From Pseudomonadota bacterium (GTDB lineage: Bacteria; Pseudomonadota; Alphaproteobacteria; Sphingomonadales; SMXR01): a stretch of DNA of 6,485 nucleotides. The notes under the pieces are model-generated. The model made no database searches, had not been told where the DNA came from, and saw only the letters and a program-made list of their open reading frames with translations. Positions within the stretch are counted from its first letter, which is position 1, and each line of letters opens with the position of its first letter. Where the stretch lies: NCBI GenBank assembly GCA_022571175.1, contig JACZYI010000113.1, positions 1 to 6,485 of the forward strand. The letters are read 5' to 3'. The translations under genes and the position numbers were made by a program. Positions 1 through 6,484 of this stretch are shown in pieces.

Positions 1-2
1 GA

Positions 3-752
3 TCAACCGGAGTGCGATTGATCAGAAATGCTGAAGAGTTAAAACAAGCCCTGTTTCAAGGAACAGCAGAGGAAGGACAGACGCCACTTCTATTACAGGA
101 ATATGTGGCAGGACCGGAGTACAATATCAGCGGTTTGGTGTCCGGTGATGAAATTATGCCTCTGGTTATCTGCGAAAAACATGTAGACCCGATTTGGCTC
201 CATCCTCTCGGGTTTATGTCGGTATCGGATGATCGGACAATTTGGCAGGATTTGGCACAGATCAGTCAGGAATGCATTTTCTCCCTTGGCCTCAGAAACA
301 GTGCCTTCAGTATCGATTTAAAGATGACCGAGAGTGGTCCGGTGATTCTGGATGTGGGAATTCTTCTGGATGCCAAGCTGGATCGTCTTCTGGAATTTAT
401 CGGTTCTGACTTTTACGGCGATAGAATTCGGACCGCGCTCAGGGAGCCGGTTGGAACAACAGGACCGCTAGCAGATTCCCACGGTTTGGTATTTCTTTAT
501 GGCGACCAGAAAGGTCAGTTGCCACCCGCACATATTATGGAGTCTACCAGCCGTTTTCTTGATCCGGGTCTGCGTCTTGAATGGGAGCTTGGCCCCGGCG
601 CCAGCGTGAGCCCACCAGCTAGTCTCTCCGATATTATGGGGTGGTTGTTGGCCGCGCCGCCAATTGCAAATGAAGGCTTTGATGGCCTGCTCTATCGGGC
701 GGCATCATTGTCAAAATCTTTATTACTCGCTGGAATGCGGGAAGTGGGCTGA
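3..752 (+). CDS. ATP-grasp domain protein, C-terminal part (5' end outside window)
   Basis: The reading frame is open from the window edge. An internal GTG at 12 is not a credible start, because the preceding codons (Ser-Thr-Gly) and the following VRLIRNAEELKQAL read as the middle of an ATP-grasp domain. Numbering from that GTG, LLLQEYVAGPEYNISG (27-41) matches the strand that supplies the adenine-contacting residues. SAFSIDLKM (97-105) carries the first expected metal-binding acidic residue, Asp102. The second metal motif, usually Glu-x-Asn-x-Arg, reads LDVGILLDA here, so Glu is replaced by Asp114 and the Asn and Arg are missing. A C-terminal region of about 100 residues follows, as in long ATP-grasp ligases. 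Family members join a carboxylate to an amine or thiol through an acyl-phosphate; the substrate here is unknown. It is cytosolic by appearance, with no membrane segment in the visible part. It is followed after 19 nt by a second ATP-grasp gene, probably in one operon. The altered motif could mean reduced or changed activity. Confidence 0.8.
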   Translation, partial: STGVRLIRNAEELKQALFQGTAEEGQTPLLLQEYVAGPEYNISGLVSGDEIMPLVICEKHVDPIWLHPLGFMSVSDDRTIWQDLAQISQECIFSLGLRNSAFSIDLKMTESGPVILDVGILLDAKLDRLLEFIGSDFYGDRIRTALREPVGTTGPLADSHGLVFLYGDQKGQLPPAHIMESTSRFLDPGLRLEWELGPGASVSPPASLSDIMGWLLAAPPIANEGFDGLLYRAASLSKSLLLAGMREVG

Positions 753-759
753 AGCCTCG

Positions 760-765
760 AAGGGA
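760..765 (+). promoter_or_regulatory. Ribosome binding site of the second ATP-grasp gene
   Basis: AAGGGA lies 7 nt upstream of the ATG at 772, with its last G at 764. This purine-rich match to the Shine-Dalgarno sequence decides the start. The earlier in-frame ATG at 664 would add 36 residues unrelated to the family and overlap the preceding gene by 89 nt. Confidence 0.6.
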
Positions 766-771
766 AAAGCT

Positions 772-1992
772 ATGAAGTCCTTGGTAATGATCGGTGGGGG
801 CATTCAGCAAACCCGGGCCGTGGAATTGCTGAAACAATCGGGGTACCATGTGATTATTACAGACAAATCACCCGCCGCGCCCTGCTTTGAATATGCCGAT
901 GAATGCGTTATTGCAGATGGAACAGACGCTGAAACCATCATCGCCTATATTCTTCAAAACCGGGCCCGGCTGAATATTGTCGGCGTGTTTACACTGGTTA
1001 ATCTGACCACCACCGCTGCCATTGTTGCCAATGCCTGCGGTTTGCCGGGCATAAAGCCAGCCGCTGCTGTGGCCGGACAAAATAAGTCGATTATGAAGCG
1101 AATCTTTCGGGAAAAAGGCATTCCCACTCCGGATTTTCGAGAAGTACAAACCAAACAAGAAGCTATCCAGGCGTTTGAAGCTTTTGGCGGGCAGGCATTC
1201 GTAAAACCTGCCACCAGTTTTGGTGCTCAGGGAACCCGGTCTGTGTCCAGCCAGGACGATCTGATTGCTGCCGTCGAGGAAGCCCAGAAATTCTCTAATT
1301 ATCAAGGCGTTTTGATCGAAGAAGAGGTCACCGGCCATTTCATTGACCTCAACGGGATATATTACCGGGGCCGCTTTCATGGCTTCGGCATTGTTGACAG
1401 CTATTTTACCACGGAATATCCAGCGGGTTGTCCCATCAGCCCCATCGAGACTTATGTTCGCTGTCCTTCCGAGGTCGACAAGGCAACCAGGGACACGCTC
1501 TTCAAACTGCTGGAGGAAGCCACCCGCGCGCTCGGCATTGATTTTGGTCCCGTTGGTGCGGACGCCATCATGACCGATAGAGGACCCATGCTCATCGAGG
1601 TGGCTCCCCGCCTGCATGGTGCCGCTTCATCTCTTTATATGGTGCCTCATTCCCAGGGCTTGAAGCCGGTCAAGGCGGTTGCAGATGTAATGGCAGGAGG
1701 TGTCCTCGACCTCAGTGATATCACACCAAATCTGGATATGGTCTGCGTGAACGAGTTGCCGCTTTGGCAGCCGGGCCTCATTACAAATATTGAAGGCTAT
1801 GAAGAAGCACTCAAAGTGCCGGGCATCGTGCATATATTTCTGCACAAGAAAGTGGGAGATATTATCGAACCCTACCGAAATTCCACCATGATTCCCTGTG
1901 GTATGTTCGCCGAGGGTGCCACCGAACAAGAAGCCCTGGCCTCGCTTGCGATCGCCAAGGAAACCATGAAAGTGACTATTGAGGCAATTTAG
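772..1992 (+). CDS. ATP-grasp domain-containing ligase
   Basis: This is a complete protein of 406 residues. It begins with a Rossmann-like pre-ATP-grasp fold: MIGGGIQQTRAVELL (6-20), then a strand ending in ITDKS (29-33). This is the N-terminal arrangement of carbamoyl-phosphate-synthase/PurK-like ATP-grasp enzymes. The region NKSIMKRIFREKGIPTPDF (104-122) is the usual entry to the ATP-binding domain. AFVKPATSFGAQGTRSV (142-158) is the nucleotide-binding lysine and glycine-rich loop. LIEEEVTGH (181-189) forms the adenine-side acidic strand. Asp264 and IEVAPRLHG (275-283) give the metal site: Glu276 and Arg280 are present, and the common Asn is Ala278. A C-terminal domain (about 290-406) follows. 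Such enzymes ligate a carboxylic acid to an amine using ATP, and related genes occur in polysaccharide and natural-product loci. The actual substrate is unknown. It is probably co-transcribed with the preceding ATP-grasp gene. Its stop overlaps the stop of the convergent methyltransferase gene by 4 nt. Confidence 0.85.
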   Translation: MKSLVMIGGGIQQTRAVELLKQSGYHVIITDKSPAAPCFEYADECVIADGTDAETIIAYILQNRARLNIVGVFTLVNLTTTAAIVANACGLPGIKPAAAVAGQNKSIMKRIFREKGIPTPDFREVQTKQEAIQAFEAFGGQAFVKPATSFGAQGTRSVSSQDDLIAAVEEAQKFSNYQGVLIEEEVTGHFIDLNGIYYRGRFHGFGIVDSYFTTEYPAGCPISPIETYVRCPSEVDKATRDTLFKLLEEATRALGIDFGPVGADAIMTDRGPMLIEVAPRLHGAASSLYMVPHSQGLKPVKAVADVMAGGVLDLSDITPNLDMVCVNELPLWQPGLITNIEGYEEALKVPGIVHIFLHKKVGDIIEPYRNSTMIPCGMFAEGATEQEALASLAIAKETMKVTIEAI

Positions 1993-3212
1993 TTTTGAGG
2001 CTGCTGGTCATAAAAGGTGACGATATTATGCCTGGCTAGACGCACATCTTCTATCAGGTATTTTATGATCTCTGATTCCCCGCCCATGGTTGAAATAATG
2101 ATCGGGCGACGCAGGCCATCCTTCAAATAGTCTTCTGGGGAAAGAATTTTCTGCTGGCCCAGCAACAGCCCCCATTTTTGCCGGTCTCCATCAATGATGC
2201 CCCTGATATCAAGCATTTCTCCGATTGGGGTTTTGGCCAAAAGCTGGCTGGTATGGATGCCCGCCCCCCAGATATAGCAGGGCCTGCCTTCCCCCAGCTC
2301 TGAGATAGCCTTTCGGGCAAACCTCATCCAGGAATTGGTCTCCTGTTTGGCATAGGCTTCAATTGTTGATTGTGCCCACTCAACCTCCACAAGGAGTGGC
2401 GTTTGCGGCGTGTTGGCTGGTCGTTTTCGTGCTAAAACCCGCTGCACCGGATATTGATCGGATGAGAAGTCAGGTTCGATAGCCCAGACCAATTCAAACC
2501 CGGACACATGAAGAAGATTAGCCAGACTGATTTCACTGAAATAATTGATATGCTCGAATTGAAAATACCCGGGAGGCAGGCTCACCAAGTCCGTCAGGAG
2601 AGGGACTTCGATAAAGACATAACCATTTTCTGTAAGATTTCGACCGACTTTTTCCAAGACGGCGCGTGGATCATAAATATGTTCCAAAACATGAGTCAGG
2701 ATGTAGAGGTCATATGCTTCCAAAAACACAAATTCATACTCTTCAAAAGTGGTTGTTACCACATCAATATTCCAGAGAGATTTAGCGATTTGTGCTGCCT
2801 TGGGAGAGGGGTCACAACCGGCCACTTCCCAACCTGATTTCTCAAAGCGTGACAAGGTATAACCATCAGAGCAACCCACCTGAAAAGCCCACCCCGGTGT
2901 GGCAGGATATCGCTGCAGATAGGCAAGTTGGCTGTCAACTGCTCGTATTTTAGACTTGGATGGCTGACCGTTGCGCGTGGGATTAGTGTAGTTGGAAGCA
3001 TTGCAGTAATGCCAGGCCATGATATCAGGCGGCACGGCTGGGTCCTGCAATAGGAGCCCGCAATGGGCGCAAACGCGGAAGCCTTTATAAACAGCGCCGA
3101 GGCCGACCACATCCCATTGTTCCTCAAGGAATATTTCACCCTGTTTGCAGCCACAGTTGAAGCAGGATCTCTTAATGAAATTCGGTTTGGGTGCATGTAA
3201 AGGAACATTCAT
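1989..3212 (-). CDS. Class I SAM-dependent methyltransferase, sugar C-methyltransferase type
   Basis: This is a complete protein of 407 residues with three parts, as in the C-methyltransferases of deoxysugar pathways (NovU/TylC3 type). An N-terminal zinc-ribbon-like segment has the cysteine pairs Cys17/Cys20 and Cys48/Cys51. A central Rossmann methyltransferase domain has SAM motif I FQVGCSDGY (110-118), the acidic ribose-binding residue in GCDPS (Asp134), and DLYILTHVLEHIYDP (168-182). A C-terminal domain includes YIWGAGIHTSQLL (313-325) and GIIDGDRQKWG (338-348). In characterised relatives the enzyme methylates a carbon of an NDP-keto-deoxysugar. No sugar-nucleotide gene is visible here, so the substrate remains open. 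The ATG at 3212 is the first start codon after the upstream in-frame stop and has GAGG just before it, though the spacing of 2 nt is tight. It lies 52 nt after the Mur ligase gene on the same strand and is probably the last gene of that operon. Confidence 0.85.
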   Translation of the reverse strand: MNVPLHAPKPNFIKRSCFNCGCKQGEIFLEEQWDVVGLGAVYKGFRVCAHCGLLLQDPAVPPDIMAWHYCNASNYTNPTRNGQPSKSKIRAVDSQLAYLQRYPATPGWAFQVGCSDGYTLSRFEKSGWEVAGCDPSPKAAQIAKSLWNIDVVTTTFEEYEFVFLEAYDLYILTHVLEHIYDPRAVLEKVGRNLTENGYVFIEVPLLTDLVSLPPGYFQFEHINYFSEISLANLLHVSGFELVWAIEPDFSSDQYPVQRVLARKRPANTPQTPLLVEVEWAQSTIEAYAKQETNSWMRFARKAISELGEGRPCYIWGAGIHTSQLLAKTPIGEMLDIRGIIDGDRQKWGLLLGQQKILSPEDYLKDGLRRPIIISTMGGESEIIKYLIEDVRLARHNIVTFYDQQPQN

Positions 3213-3264
3213 GGCCTCAAAATAGCAGCCAAAAACAAAGGAAGGGTAAAGCGGTCAGGCAGAA
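3213..3264 (-). other. Short spacer between Mur ligase and methyltransferase genes
   Basis: These 52 nt hold no convincing hairpin with a T-run and no clear promoter. Read-through transcription from the Mur ligase gene into the methyltransferase gene is therefore the simplest expectation. Confidence 0.4.
3215..3218 (-). promoter_or_regulatory. Possible ribosome binding site of the methyltransferase gene
   Basis: On the minus strand GAGG stands 2 nt before the ATG at 3212. The match is good but the spacing is shorter than usual. No other ATG, GTG or TTG is available in frame before the upstream stop codon. Confidence 0.35.
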
Positions 3265-4953
3265 TCAGAAGCGAGGGGGAGCTTCAAACAGATCGGGCAG
3301 ATTATTTTCGAAAAGAACCACATCCTCCGGGAGAATATTGGCTTTCAGCCAGGCCTCTGCATCAGCCTGCTTATCGAATTCAAGCATTATTTGCTCATCG
3401 GTTTTGGCTTTGCTGAAAGCATCTGTGAAGCTGGGGATGCGTGAGGGTGTAACCACCAGAACAATATCTGCGAAATGTGCGGCAATTTGACCAAGTCGTG
3501 CGTGTTCTGCCTCATGCTCACTGCCAAGTTCGACCATGCCGGGTGTGAGCAGAATGCGACGCCCGCTGCTGGTTGCCAACATGTCCAGGGTTTCAAGCGC
3601 CTTTTCAAAGCCTTCTGGATTGGAATTATAGGCATCGTCAATTATTGTGGGTCCGTTCCTGGATTTGCTCACTTCCAGCCGATGACTGGTTTGGTCCAAA
3701 GATTTGATAGAGGCTCTTACAATTTCGATTGACACGCCAAGTTCAACCGCCACCCCGATGGCCAGCAGGATATTCCCGGTTTGTTGCAACCCGAAGATAG
3801 GCACGTCAAATTTTTCAGGCTTCTTGGCATCTTTGGCTCCAAATCGAATTTCGAGATGAAGGCCATTTTCATCCTGATGGGCACTTTCAAGCACCACCGA
3901 GGTCTGGTATTCACCCTCTGCCTTGCCACAGAAAACCAGGCAAGACTGGAGCCGGTTGGTATGTTCAATCAGCTCAGATACAGGCATCTGGTCGGCGTTC
4001 AAAAATGTCAGCCCTCCACGGGTGGCCACATACTCGGCCAGCTCAAATTTGGCGGCCACCACTTCCTGGAGCGATCCGAACCGTTCAAAATGTGCCTTTC
4101 CAATTGCGGTAATAATGCCCATTGATGGCGGCGCGAGCTTGCATAGCCGGGCTATGGAGCCACGACCATAAGCGCCCATTTCCACCACAAAATATTTATG
4201 GCTGGCCTCAAGCTGTTCACGGATAATACGGGTGATGCCCATTTCGGTATTTACGCTGCCGGGTGTGGCGAGCGTTGGGGCATTGGCACTCAAAATATGC
4301 GCCAAAATATGTTTGGTAGAGGTTTTTCCATAGCTGCCGGTTATGCCAATGATTGTGGGCGACAAATTATCGAGTTTGATTTTGGCCTCGGCAAGATATT
4401 TCTCCCGAACCTTTTTCTCGTATGGTTGAAGCAGGAGATTAGCAATAACCATAAGCAGTGGAGGCATTTGCAGCCAAATCAAAAAAATCAGAAAAGCCAA
4501 ATCTGTTGATGGCGGGATATGTCGCCAAACAAGCGCAAAAATACCGATTACCAAAACCATGGTTACCAAATGGATGCTTTTGGCCCGACTGGTCATGACC
4601 AGCGGTTTTTTTGCTTGGGACAATATGGCTCGGCTTTTGAGGAAACCTAGAACCAATCCGGCTGATGATAAAAGCAATAGTGACCGCCAGTCAGCGAAAG
4701 GCGAGCTTGAAGGCAATAAAACACTTGCCCAATAGGCTGCAAGCACCAGCAGGCTAGCCCATCGATCAAAGGCTTTATTTGTGGCAAACCATCTTAGAAA
4801 GCGTCCAGCGTCATATTCTTCCTGTTGAAAATAGAGCAACAACGCTCGCCCACGAAAATGAAAGAATCCAGCAAGAGCAACCAGAAATAGCCCATGGAAG
4901 GCCCAGTTGAAAAGGGCAAGAGTACCGATGTCAGACATTTCTATTCTCGTCAT
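3265..4953 (-). CDS. MurF-like Mur ligase with N-terminal membrane domain
   Basis: This 562-residue protein is about 100 residues longer than typical MurF. Residues 1 to about 180 hold around five hydrophobic segments (roughly 11-31, 66-80, 90-105, 127-143, 152-175), placed where MurF normally has its UDP-MurNAc-peptide-binding domain. The Mur ligase core follows: P-loop GITGSYGKTST (203-213), the metal-site glutamate in VVEMGAYGRGSI (Glu258), IGKAHFERFGS (284-294), and a lysine in AKFELAEY (Lys302) that probably corresponds to the carbamylated lysine of the family. The C-terminal domain carries IIDDAYNSNPEGFEKALETL (437-456) and GMVELGSEHEAEHARLG (472-488), both strongly MurF-like. Near the end, where MurF usually has a KGSR-type motif, it reads VLFENNLPDLFE. 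Mur ligases form amide bonds with ATP; MurF adds D-Ala-D-Ala. I infer a membrane-bound ligase acting on a non-standard acceptor. The start is uncertain: ATG 4953 (23-nt overlap with the hydrolase gene) or ATG 4938 (8-nt overlap, weak GAGA upstream). Confidence 0.88.
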   Translation of the reverse strand: MTRIEMSDIGTLALFNWAFHGLFLVALAGFFHFRGRALLLYFQQEEYDAGRFLRWFATNKAFDRWASLLVLAAYWASVLLPSSSPFADWRSLLLLSSAGLVLGFLKSRAILSQAKKPLVMTSRAKSIHLVTMVLVIGIFALVWRHIPPSTDLAFLIFLIWLQMPPLLMVIANLLLQPYEKKVREKYLAEAKIKLDNLSPTIIGITGSYGKTSTKHILAHILSANAPTLATPGSVNTEMGITRIIREQLEASHKYFVVEMGAYGRGSIARLCKLAPPSMGIITAIGKAHFERFGSLQEVVAAKFELAEYVATRGGLTFLNADQMPVSELIEHTNRLQSCLVFCGKAEGEYQTSVVLESAHQDENGLHLEIRFGAKDAKKPEKFDVPIFGLQQTGNILLAIGVAVELGVSIEIVRASIKSLDQTSHRLEVSKSRNGPTIIDDAYNSNPEGFEKALETLDMLATSSGRRILLTPGMVELGSEHEAEHARLGQIAAHFADIVLVVTPSRIPSFTDAFSKAKTDEQIMLEFDKQADAEAWLKANILPEDVVLFENNLPDLFEAPPRF

Positions 4954-5728
4954 TTAATCTGGTCATGAATTTTCTGATCAAGTCTTCAATCCTGTGGCGA
5001 CCGTTGGAGAGGATGTCTAAATGCCCGAAGCCCGGTAAAATCTTGAGGGTGGCATTCGGGAGTGCGGCCCGGTATTTTTCGCCGATCTCACTGGGCGTTT
5101 CCAGATCCTGCTCACCATATATGAGCAGAACCGGGCAGGAAATTTGCCGAGCCAATTCTGTCAGATCTTCATTAATGACAGCCAGAAAGGTGCTGCGTAA
5201 ATCCCCTGCATTGCGATAATCGTCGCTGCCAAACCGGTTTTGATAGGCTGATTTGAAGCTGCTGCGAAAAATTTTGTCACTTGCACCGGCAAGTTTACCC
5301 AAAATTTTCAGCGCGCCCGCTCTCAGTTTCCACAAAATACTGCGCGATTTTGGAATGCCAGCAGCCGCAATCAGCACCAGGCCATCCACCAGTTGTGGAT
5401 ATTTGGCGGCGAGTTCCACCGCCACCCGACAACCAAAGGAATGGCCAACAATAACCCTCTGCCCACAGTCAGATGGCAAAAGATTCACCAGTGCTTCAGC
5501 ATAATCACTGCTGCCCGCACCATCCTGAAGTTTCGGAGTTTGGCCAAAGCCCGGAAGATCAAACAGCCGATTCCAACCGGATTGTTCAAAGGCCCTGGCC
5601 AGGGGCAAAAATATCTGGTGGGTATGGCCCCAACCATGCAGCCAGACCATTTCACTCCGGGCTGAAATGTCGGCGGGCTGCATGCCCTGGCTTTGCTCAA
5701 AAATCTGTATTGGTGATTGACCGGTCAA
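4931..5728 (-). CDS. Alpha/beta hydrolase
   Basis: This 265-residue protein is of normal length for a single-domain alpha/beta hydrolase. HGWG (31-34) is the oxyanion-hole motif. GHSFG (95-99) is the nucleophile elbow with Ser97. Asp208 in GEQDLETP is the likely acid, and His236 in GFGHLDIL is the catalytic histidine, so the triad is complete. A cap region lies at about 125-190. There is no signal peptide or membrane segment, so it is probably cytosolic. The fold covers esterases, thioesterases, peptidases and lipases, and the substrate cannot be assigned. The chosen start is a TTG, 3 nt after the stop of the Ddl-like gene, with a G-rich stretch (CGGGG) about 7 nt before it. The next candidate, ATG at 5683, has AGGG only 1 nt away. 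It lies between two ligase genes and overlaps the Mur ligase start, which suggests translational coupling and a role in the same pathway, perhaps removing or releasing a ligated group. Confidence 0.85.
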   Translation of the reverse strand: MTGQSPIQIFEQSQGMQPADISARSEMVWLHGWGHTHQIFLPLARAFEQSGWNRLFDLPGFGQTPKLQDGAGSSDYAEALVNLLPSDCGQRVIVGHSFGCRVAVELAAKYPQLVDGLVLIAAAGIPKSRSILWKLRAGALKILGKLAGASDKIFRSSFKSAYQNRFGSDDYRNAGDLRSTFLAVINEDLTELARQISCPVLLIYGEQDLETPSEIGEKYRAALPNATLKILPGFGHLDILSNGRHRIEDLIRKFMTRLNDENRNV

Positions 5729-5731
5729 GAG

Positions 5732-6484
5732 CTAACCCCGATTAAAAATAGTCGAGCGTCCCGAGGCCGAAGAGGTATCTGTCCGCCGCTCCCTGTCCAC
5801 CCGGAAGCCTTCCTCAATCATATGGCTAGTGAGGTCGGTGAAGCTGAGAGGCTGTATGGCGGCCTGCCAAAGGTAAAAGGCAAAAGAGCCCGGGATTGTA
5901 TTGATTTCATTAAACCAGATTTCACCGGTTCCGTTATCGCAGAGAAAATCGATCCGGACCGAACCGGCAAGATTGAACAAAGTGAAAGCCTGTCGAGCAC
6001 AATCTTCAATGAGTTTACGCTGGTCAGCGCTTAAATCTTTTGGCTCCAGCTCCCGGTTTTGCGATACCATACCTTCGCTGGGCACCTGATCAAGCTTTGG
6101 TCCGCCCTCAGCGCCCGAGAGATATTTATTCTCGAAATCAAGAAATTCGCTCTCCGGCAAAGGCTTTTCAATGGCGGACAGGCGCACAGAACCATCACTT
6201 TCCGATAAAACCGCAATATTATATTCCACCAGATTTGACACAAAAGACTCAATCAGCGCACTGCTATCCACCCGAAAAGCCGAAATCAGACCTGCCAACA
6301 GGTCATCCATGGTCTCGGCTTTTGAGACACCCACACTGCTGCCCAGTCGCCGCGGTTTTACAATAAAAGGAAACGATACAGAGCCGAAACTCTCAAGCAT
6401 CTGTGTTTCAAGAGCAGCGCTTGTAAGAGGACCCGCCTCCAGACCCGGACGAGCCAGACATAAATGAGGCAAGACTGGCACCCC
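5732..6484 (-). CDS. D-alanine-D-alanine ligase-like ATP-grasp protein (N-terminus outside window)
   Basis: About 250 C-terminal residues are visible. The frame runs open to the edge and the first residues, GVPVLPHL, match the linker after the N-terminal domain of Ddl enzymes, so roughly 100 residues are missing. Counting from Val at 6481, FIVKPRRLGSSVGVSKAE (39-56) is the ATP-binding lysine and serine-rich loop. IESFVSNLVEYNIAVL (77-92) is the adenine-side strand, and FLDFENKYLSG (113-123) matches the Ddl omega-loop segment. SVRIDFL (174-180) with WFNEINTIPG (189-198) gives the metal site: Asp178, Glu192, Asn194. Ddl enzymes join two D-alanines. Here the segment after PG reads SFAFYLWQ, unlike the form I expect in housekeeping Ddl, so substrate choice may differ. 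A polar tail of about 25 residues ends the protein. It is probably the first visible gene of an operon with the hydrolase, the membrane MurF-like ligase and the methyltransferase. Confidence 0.85.
   Translation of the reverse strand, partial: GVPVLPHLCLARPGLEAGPLTSAALETQMLESFGSVSFPFIVKPRRLGSSVGVSKAETMDDLLAGLISAFRVDSSALIESFVSNLVEYNIAVLSESDGSVRLSAIEKPLPESEFLDFENKYLSGAEGGPKLDQVPSEGMVSQNRELEPKDLSADQRKLIEDCARQAFTLFNLAGSVRIDFLCDNGTGEIWFNEINTIPGSFAFYLWQAAIQPLSFTDLTSHMIEEGFRVDRERRTDTSSASGRSTIFNRG

Noticed and set aside
664..771. N-terminal extension of the second ATP-grasp gene from an upstream ATG.
   Set aside because: The extra 36 residues do not resemble the family, overlap the preceding gene by 89 nt and lack a clear ribosome binding site, whereas the ATG at 772 has one and starts directly at the Rossmann strand.
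868..1617. Open frame of 249 codons antisense to the second ATP-grasp gene.
   Set aside because: Its translation shows no recognisable domain and it is fully covered by a well-supported gene; it is an antisense shadow.
3781..4509. Several plus-strand open frames of about 80-115 codons opposite the Mur ligase gene.
   Set aside because: They show no domain or motif, and the minus-strand protein there has continuous conserved Mur ligase motifs.
4589..4612. Perfect palindrome CTGGTCATGACCAG followed by a run of seven T on the plus strand, resembling an intrinsic terminator.
   Set aside because: It lies inside the Mur ligase coding region on the other strand, where it encodes ordinary codons (Lys-Lys-Pro-Leu-Val-Met-Thr-Ser). 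The stem is only 5 bp with a 4-nt loop and no plus-strand gene ends nearby. An antisense terminator remains possible but unsupported.
5393..6467. Multiple plus-strand open frames opposite the hydrolase and Ddl-like genes.
   Set aside because: Their translations are low in recognisable structure and the opposite strand encodes complete catalytic motifs.
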